DNA from: an uncultured Christensenellaceae bacterium
GTDB lineage: Bacteria > Bacillota > Clostridia > Christensenellales > Aristaeellaceae
DNA: 9,313 nt
Assembly: GCA_905236495.1 (NCBI GenBank)
Contig: CAJOPV010000069.1
Span: 1-9,313, forward strand
Direction: 5' to 3'
Part shown: positions 5,544 to 9,313 of the stretch, piece after piece
How positions within the stretch are numbered: position 1 is the first letter of the stretch
How the letters are laid out: each line of letters begins with the position of its first letter
Translations under genes and position numbers: made by a program
Notes under the pieces: generated by a model
What the model was told of the DNA's origin: nothing
The model's database searches: none
The model's input: the letters and a program-made list of their open reading frames with translations, nothing else

Positions 5544-6740
5544 ATGATCCGAAATTTTTTCCGGCGGCTGTCGCTGGCCCTGGCCTTATCCGCCCCGGTG
5601 CTGGGGGCCCTGCCCCTGGCCGGTTCGGCCCGGGCCGCCGTCCGGCCCCAGGCCGCCGTGTATTTCCCCAATTGGAATGTATATAGTAACGAAAGCCAGC
5701 AGGTCAAAAACCTTCCCTGGAGCAAGCTGGACTGCGTCTATCACGCCTTCTGGAAAATCGTGCCGCAGAACGGCGGCTACGCCGTGGTTTCCACCGATCC
5801 CTGGGCGGATACGGATAAAAGCAACCCCCTGGCCCATTTCCCTCAGTACGCTCAAATGAAGCGGCAGTACCCCGACGTATCGGTGATGCTCTCCATCGGG
5901 GGGTGGACCTGCTCGGGCCGCTTTTCCGAGATGTGCCTCACCGCCGCCGGGCGGCAGTCCTTCATCCAAAGCTGCCTGAACGCGCTGGATGCCTACCCCT
6001 TCCTGTCCGGCATCGACCTGGATTGGGAGTATCCCGGCGAGGCCCGGAAGGGCGGCGGCGGCAACGAGGGAAACCCCGTGGTCGGAGACGATAAAACCAA
6101 TTATACCCTGCTCTTGAAGGAGCTGCGGGCCGCCCTGGACGGGCGCTTCGGCAAGGGGGCAAAGCAGCTGACGGTCTGCTGCGCCGCCTCCACCGATATT
6201 TTGAAAAAGCAGGATTATGCCGCCCTGTTCCCCTACGTGAACCGCATCAACGTCATGACCTATGATATGACCGCCTCCTATGACTCCCAGACGGGGCATC
6301 AAAGCGCCCTGTACGGCCCGGTATCCGCCGATACGGCGGTGAAATACCTGATGAAGCAGGGGGTGCCCGCTGGCAAAATCTGCATCGGCAGCCCGCTGTA
6401 CGGGCATGGCTGGCGCGTTTCCGCGCCTGCCGACAGCCCGGTGGGGGCCAAGGCCCAGGGCCTGTCCTCCTCTCCCCTGTGGAAGCAGCTGCAAAAGCTG
6501 GAAACCGCCCCGGGCTGGCAGGCGGGCTACGACGAAGGGGCCCAGGCGGCCTACCTGTACAACAGCGACAAAGCCTCCCCGGATTACGGCGTTTTTTACA
6601 CCTATGACAGCGCCCGGTCCCTGGACGCCAAGCTGAAATATATCAGGGTCCACAGCCTGGGCGGCCTGATCGTGTGGCAAAGCGGCGGGGACGACGGAAG
6701 CTATTCCATGCTGAGCCGGGTTTATCAGGGCCTTCACTGA
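5544..6740 (+). CDS. Secreted glycoside hydrolase family 18 (chitinase-like)
   Basis: A 398-residue protein that probably cleaves beta-1,4-linked N-acetylglucosamine polymers (chitin, or possibly glycan or peptidoglycan-related substrates) outside the cell. A Sec signal peptide is clear: basic MIRNFFRRL, hydrophobic 9-26, and an ARA cleavage motif (after A31). The mature part is a single GH18 barrel: AVYFPNW (37-43), the strand-3 LSIGGW motif, the catalytic SGIDLDWEYPGE (155-166) with E162 as acid/base and D158/D160 kept, the NVMTYDM motif, and LGGLIVWQSGGDD near the C-terminus. The first Asp of the usual DxxDxDxE is Ser (S155). No LysM, chitin-binding or cell-wall-anchor domain is visible, so it is probably released; spore-cortex YaaH/SleL-type enzymes usually carry LysM. 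It has its own promoter, and the next gene's -35 box starts 6 nt after its stop with no terminator between. Confidence 0.93.
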   Translation: MIRNFFRRLSLALALSAPVLGALPLAGSARAAVRPQAAVYFPNWNVYSNESQQVKNLPWSKLDCVYHAFWKIVPQNGGYAVVSTDPWADTDKSNPLAHFPQYAQMKRQYPDVSVMLSIGGWTCSGRFSEMCLTAAGRQSFIQSCLNALDAYPFLSGIDLDWEYPGEARKGGGGNEGNPVVGDDKTNYTLLLKELRAALDGRFGKGAKQLTVCCAASTDILKKQDYAALFPYVNRINVMTYDMTASYDSQTGHQSALYGPVSADTAVKYLMKQGVPAGKICIGSPLYGHGWRVSAPADSPVGAKAQGLSSSPLWKQLQKLETAPGWQAGYDEGAQAAYLYNSDKASPDYGVFYTYDSARSLDAKLKYIRVHSLGGLIVWQSGGDDGSYSMLSRVYQGLH

Positions 6741-6746
6741 GAACGA

Positions 6747-6775
6747 TTGACGGATCAGGAAAAAATGTCTATAAT
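6747..6775 (+). promoter_or_regulatory. Sigma-A promoter for the E2-like gene
   Basis: TTGACG (6747-6752) and TATAAT (6770-6775) are separated by exactly 17 nt, a near-consensus sigma-A promoter. It begins 6 nt after the GH18 stop codon. The expected transcript start is near 6782, giving a leader of about 39 nt before the ATG at 6821. Since no terminator is visible after the GH18 gene, read-through transcription could add to its output. Confidence 0.87.
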
Positions 6776-6820
6776 AGGATCATCATACCTGCATTCATTC
6801 CTGTGCCGGGAGGGATCATC

Positions 6821-7750
6821 ATGTTCGGACGCCGTGCGGACGGTCGCGTACTCAAGAAAATCGACCCCATCATCGCCCTGACCCCCTATCTGATGCCCAT
6901 GCGCTGCGACGCCCAGGTATTCCTGAATTACAAGCTGGATTACGAAAAAATGGCCCGCTACATCGTGGAAAAAGGCAACGAGGGCAACAAATTCACTTTC
7001 ATGGAGCTCATCATCGCCGCCTTCGTTCGGGTGGCTTCCGAACTGCCGGAGGTGAATCGTTTCGTCAGCAACAAGCGGCTGTACGCCCGCACCCAGCTCG
7101 CCGTCTCCTTTGCCCTGCTCAAGGATACGGGCAGCGCGGATCAGATCGAGGAAAACACGGTAAAGTGCTACTTCGATCCCCGGGATACCATCTTTGACGT
7201 GGCGGCCCGGGTCAGCGAAATGATCCAGCAGAACCGCCGGGAGGAGGCGGATAATTCCACCATGAAGGTGGCCAAATTGCTGCTGCGGCCCATCCTGGCA
7301 AACACGGTGGTGGCCCTGGCCCGGTTCCTGGATCGCTACGGCATCATGCCCAAGTATATCCTGGACGCCTCTCCCTTCCACACCAGCATGTTCCTCACCA
7401 ACATGGGCTCCATCGGCATGCCGGCGGTGAACCATCATATCTATAATTTCGGCACCACCACCCTCTTCCTCTCCATGGGCAATATCGTTCGGGAAACCCA
7501 GGTGGGCCCGGACGGCAAGGCCACCCGCAAGCGCTGGCTGCCCATCGGCATCACGGCGGACGAGCGCATCTGCGCCGGGGCCGTCTATTCCAAGATGGTG
7601 ACCCGGATGATCTATTATCTGAGCAATCCCGCTCTGCTGGAGACCCCGCCGGAGACCGTCGCCTTCGAGGAAGGCAACGCCTATTCCCTGCCCCCCTCCA
7701 AGGCGGATAAGAAACTGAAAAAACAAAAGCAGAAGGAAATCTCCGCCTGA
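6821..7750 (+). CDS. Stand-alone 2-oxoacid dehydrogenase E2/CAT-fold acyltransferase-like protein
   Basis: A 309-residue cytoplasmic protein resembling the catalytic domain of dihydrolipoyl acyltransferases (PF00198), which share the chloramphenicol acetyltransferase fold. It has no lipoyl domain, no peripheral-subunit-binding domain, and no E1 or E3 gene beside it, so it is unlikely to be a normal dehydrogenase subunit. Family-like stretches are FTFMELIIAAFVRVASELPE (58-77), FLTNMGSIGMPAVNHHIYNF (191-210) and the C-terminal active-site region DERICAG (247-253). In true E2 enzymes this reads DHRxxDG, with His catalytic; here His is Glu (E248) and the second Asp is Ala (A252). The C-terminus is a Lys-rich tail (294-306). 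The ATG at 6821 has a GGGAGGG ribosome binding site and lies after a consensus promoter; the frame is open further upstream into the GH18 gene, but without support. Function is unknown; a different acyl transfer or a non-catalytic role are possible. Confidence 0.8.
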   Translation: MFGRRADGRVLKKIDPIIALTPYLMPMRCDAQVFLNYKLDYEKMARYIVEKGNEGNKFTFMELIIAAFVRVASELPEVNRFVSNKRLYARTQLAVSFALLKDTGSADQIEENTVKCYFDPRDTIFDVAARVSEMIQQNRREEADNSTMKVAKLLLRPILANTVVALARFLDRYGIMPKYILDASPFHTSMFLTNMGSIGMPAVNHHIYNFGTTTLFLSMGNIVRETQVGPDGKATRKRWLPIGITADERICAGAVYSKMVTRMIYYLSNPALLETPPETVAFEEGNAYSLPPSKADKKLKKQKQKEISA

Positions 7751-7767
7751 CGATCCGCCCTTTTCTC

Positions 7768-7799
7768 TCCGCGCTTCCGCAGCGCGGATTTTTGTTTTC
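7768..7799 (+). terminator. Intrinsic terminator after the E2-like gene
   Basis: TCCGCGCT (7768-7775) pairs perfectly with AGCGCGGA (7781-7788) around a 5-nt loop, followed at once by a T-rich run (TTTTTGTTTTC, 7789-7799). It lies 17 nt after the stop codon of the E2-like gene and just before the secA promoter, so the two genes are separate transcription units. Confidence 0.93.
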
Positions 7800-7806
7800 A
7801 AAAAGG

Positions 7807-7836
7807 TTGCTATGATCCCCGGCTGCGTGCTATAAT
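7807..7836 (+). promoter_or_regulatory. Sigma-A promoter for secA
   Basis: TTGCTA (7807-7812) and a perfect TATAAT (7831-7836) are separated by 18 nt. The expected transcript start is near 7843, leaving a leader of about 57 nt. No SecM-like arrest peptide is visible upstream, as is usual outside gamma-proteobacteria. Confidence 0.8.
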
Positions 7837-7899
7837 AAAAGATGGCGTTGTGTGCCGTTTTCCCCGGCAGCGCGCCTATCCCAAGCAAGGAGAATCAGC

Positions 7900-9313
7900 A
7901 TGCTGGAATTTATGAAAAAAGCGCTGGGCTTCGGCAACGACGCGCTGCTCAAGCCCCTTGAAAAGCTGGCGGATAAGATCGACGCCCTGGAGCCTCAGAT
8001 GGAAAAGCTGACGGACAGCGAGCTTTCCGCCAAAACGGAGGAATTCAAGGGCCGTTACAGGCAGGGCGAAACGCTGGATCAATTGCTTCCCGAGGCCTAC
8101 GCCGTGGTGCGGGAGGCCAGCAAGCGCACCCTGGGCCTGCGGCCCTTCCGGGTGCAGATGATCGGCGGCATCGTGCTGCATCAGGGCCGCATCGCCGAAA
8201 TGAAGACCGGCGAAGGCAAGACCCTCACCGCCACCCTCCCCGCCTACCTGAACGCCCTGACGGGAGAAGGGGTGCATATCGTCACCGTCAACGATTACCT
8301 GGCCTCCTTCCAGGGCGAGGAAATGGGAAAGCTGTACCGTTTCCTGGGCCTGACCGTGGGCATCATCGTCCACGATCTGGACAACGCCCGGCGCAAGGCC
8401 GCCTACGCCTGCGATATCACCTACGGCACCAACAACGAAATGGGCTTTGATTACCTGCGGGACAACATGGTGCTCTATGAAAAGGATATGGTGCAGCGGG
8501 GCCACGTGTTCGCCATCGTGGATGAAGTGGATTCCATCCTCATCGACGAGGCCCGCACCCCCCTCATCATTTCCGGCGCGGGGGAAAAATCCACCGATAT
8601 GTACGAGCGGGCGGACCGCTTCGTTTCCCGCTTGAGGGCCGATGAGGATTACACCTTGGAGGAAAAGGAAAAGGCCGTGCTGCTCACCGAGGAGGGCACC
8701 CGCAAGGCCGAATCCGCCTTCGGCATCGAAAACCTCACCGACGTGGAAAATAACGAGCTGAACCACTACATCCTAAACGCCCTGAAGGCCAACGTCATTA
8801 TGAAGCGGGACGTGGACTACGTGGTGCAGAACGATCAGGTCATCATCGTGGATGAGTTCACGGGCCGGCTGATGGTGGGCCGCCGGTACTCGGACGGGCT
8901 GCACCAGGCTATCGAGGCCAAGGAGCATGTGAAGGTGGAGCGGGAAAGCAAAACCATGGCCACCATCACCTTCCAGAATTACTTCCGCATGTACAAAAAG
9001 CTCTCCGGCATGACGGGCACCGCCAAGACGGAGGAAAGCGAGTTCCAGGGCATTTACAGCCTGGACGTGGTGCAGGTGCCCACCAACAAGCCCATGATCC
9101 GTCAGGACTTAAACGACGTGATCTACCGCACCAAAAAGGGCAAGTACAAGGCCGTGGTGGACGAAATCATCAAGCGCCACGAAACGGGCCAGCCCATCCT
9201 GGTGGGTACGGTTTCCGTCGAAGTCAGCGAACTGCTGAGCCATATGCTGGATATGCGGGGCATCCAGCATGAAGTGCTGAACGCCAAGCAGCACGCCCGC
9301 GAGGCTTCCATCG
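7900..9313 (+). CDS. secA: Preprotein translocase ATPase SecA (partial, 3' end beyond window)
   Basis: The ATPase motor of the Sec pathway, which pushes unfolded preproteins (such as the GH18 enzyme next to it) through SecYEG at the membrane. The first 471 residues are present, about half of a usual SecA; the frame is open to the right edge. Visible are the Walker A MKTGEGKT (101-108), the motif-Ia region TVNDYLA (129-135), ITYGTNNEMGFDYLRDN (173-189), Walker B DEVD (208-211) within VDEVDSILIDEARTPLIISG, the preprotein cross-linking domain (about 225-350), and NYFRMYKKLSGMTGTAKTEE (360-379). After NDYLA the usual [AQ]RDxE-type residues are replaced by SFQGEE (136-141). The ATG at 7900 has AAGGAGA (7887-7893) with about 7 nt spacing. 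The C-terminal zinc-binding tail and the usual downstream prfB cannot be seen. Confidence 0.97.
   Translation, partial: MLEFMKKALGFGNDALLKPLEKLADKIDALEPQMEKLTDSELSAKTEEFKGRYRQGETLDQLLPEAYAVVREASKRTLGLRPFRVQMIGGIVLHQGRIAEMKTGEGKTLTATLPAYLNALTGEGVHIVTVNDYLASFQGEEMGKLYRFLGLTVGIIVHDLDNARRKAAYACDITYGTNNEMGFDYLRDNMVLYEKDMVQRGHVFAIVDEVDSILIDEARTPLIISGAGEKSTDMYERADRFVSRLRADEDYTLEEKEKAVLLTEEGTRKAESAFGIENLTDVENNELNHYILNALKANVIMKRDVDYVVQNDQVIIVDEFTGRLMVGRRYSDGLHQAIEAKEHVKVERESKTMATITFQNYFRMYKKLSGMTGTAKTEESEFQGIYSLDVVQVPTNKPMIRQDLNDVIYRTKKGKYKAVVDEIIKRHETGQPILVGTVSVEVSELLSHMLDMRGIQHEVLNAKQHAREASI

Noticed and set aside
3464..5686. A 740-codon plus-strand open frame antisense to hom, coaX and the S component
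   Set aside because: Its translation is rich in His, Arg, Gly and Gln with no recognisable domain, it lies opposite three well-identified genes, and it has no ribosome binding site. This is a typical shadow in G+C-rich coding DNA.
6674..6820. Upstream extension of the E2-like reading frame into the GH18 gene
   Set aside because: The extension overlaps the GH18 coding end and the consensus promoter at 6747-6775; only the ATG at 6821 is downstream of the expected transcript start and has a ribosome binding site.
6755..7888. A 377-codon minus-strand open frame opposite the E2-like gene
   Set aside because: It crosses the terminator and promoter region between the E2-like gene and secA, and the plus-strand gene has its own promoter, ribosome binding site and family motifs.
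7876..8766. A 296-codon minus-strand open frame opposite secA
   Set aside because: The plus strand encodes clear SecA with Walker A and B motifs; the antisense frame is a shadow.

Overview
The window looks like a chromosomal segment from a G+C-rich, low-profile member of the Firmicutes (Bacillota), most likely an uncultured Clostridia-type gut bacterium. The reasons are near-consensus sigma-A promoters, strong AGGAGG-type ribosome binding sites at nearly every gene, an ECF-type vitamin transporter subunit, a type III pantothenate kinase, and an ACT-domain homoserine dehydrogenase of Firmicutes type. This assignment is inferred from style and gene content, not from a marker search. I see no RNA gene, CRISPR array, insertion sequence or prophage.

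Left part, minus strand (126-5212): five genes in one direction, in transcription order an ECF transporter S component, type III pantothenate kinase (coaX), homoserine dehydrogenase (hom), a CapA-like membrane-anchored protein, and an AEC-family permease. Gaps are 27, 19, 76 and 51 nt, and one near-perfect promoter (TTGACA-N18-TATAAT, extended -10) lies 100 nt upstream of the first gene, so an operon is likely. The S component next to the pantothenate kinase suggests pantothenate uptake followed by phosphorylation to trap it. hom, the CapA-like gene and the permease have no obvious shared pathway with that pair. Two hairpins without U-tracts lie inside the operon, on either side of the CapA-like gene.

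Middle: a divergent intergenic region (5213-5543) with back-to-back promoters and a pyrimidine-rich tract between them.

Right part, plus strand (5544-9313): three genes, each with its own recognisable promoter: a secreted GH18 (chitinase-like) glycosidase, a stand-alone E2/CAT-fold acyltransferase-like protein, and the first 471 codons of secA, which runs off the right edge. A clear intrinsic terminator separates the E2-like gene from secA.

Most of the window is ordinary metabolism and secretion. The observations most worth a second look are three cases of altered active or signature residues: the CapA-like protein has lost nearly all expected metal ligands; the E2-like protein has Glu in place of the catalytic His and Ala in place of the motif's second Asp; and SecA has a same-length replacement of the conserved Arg-Asp stretch after its NDYLA motif. 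I found no convincing new multi-gene system.
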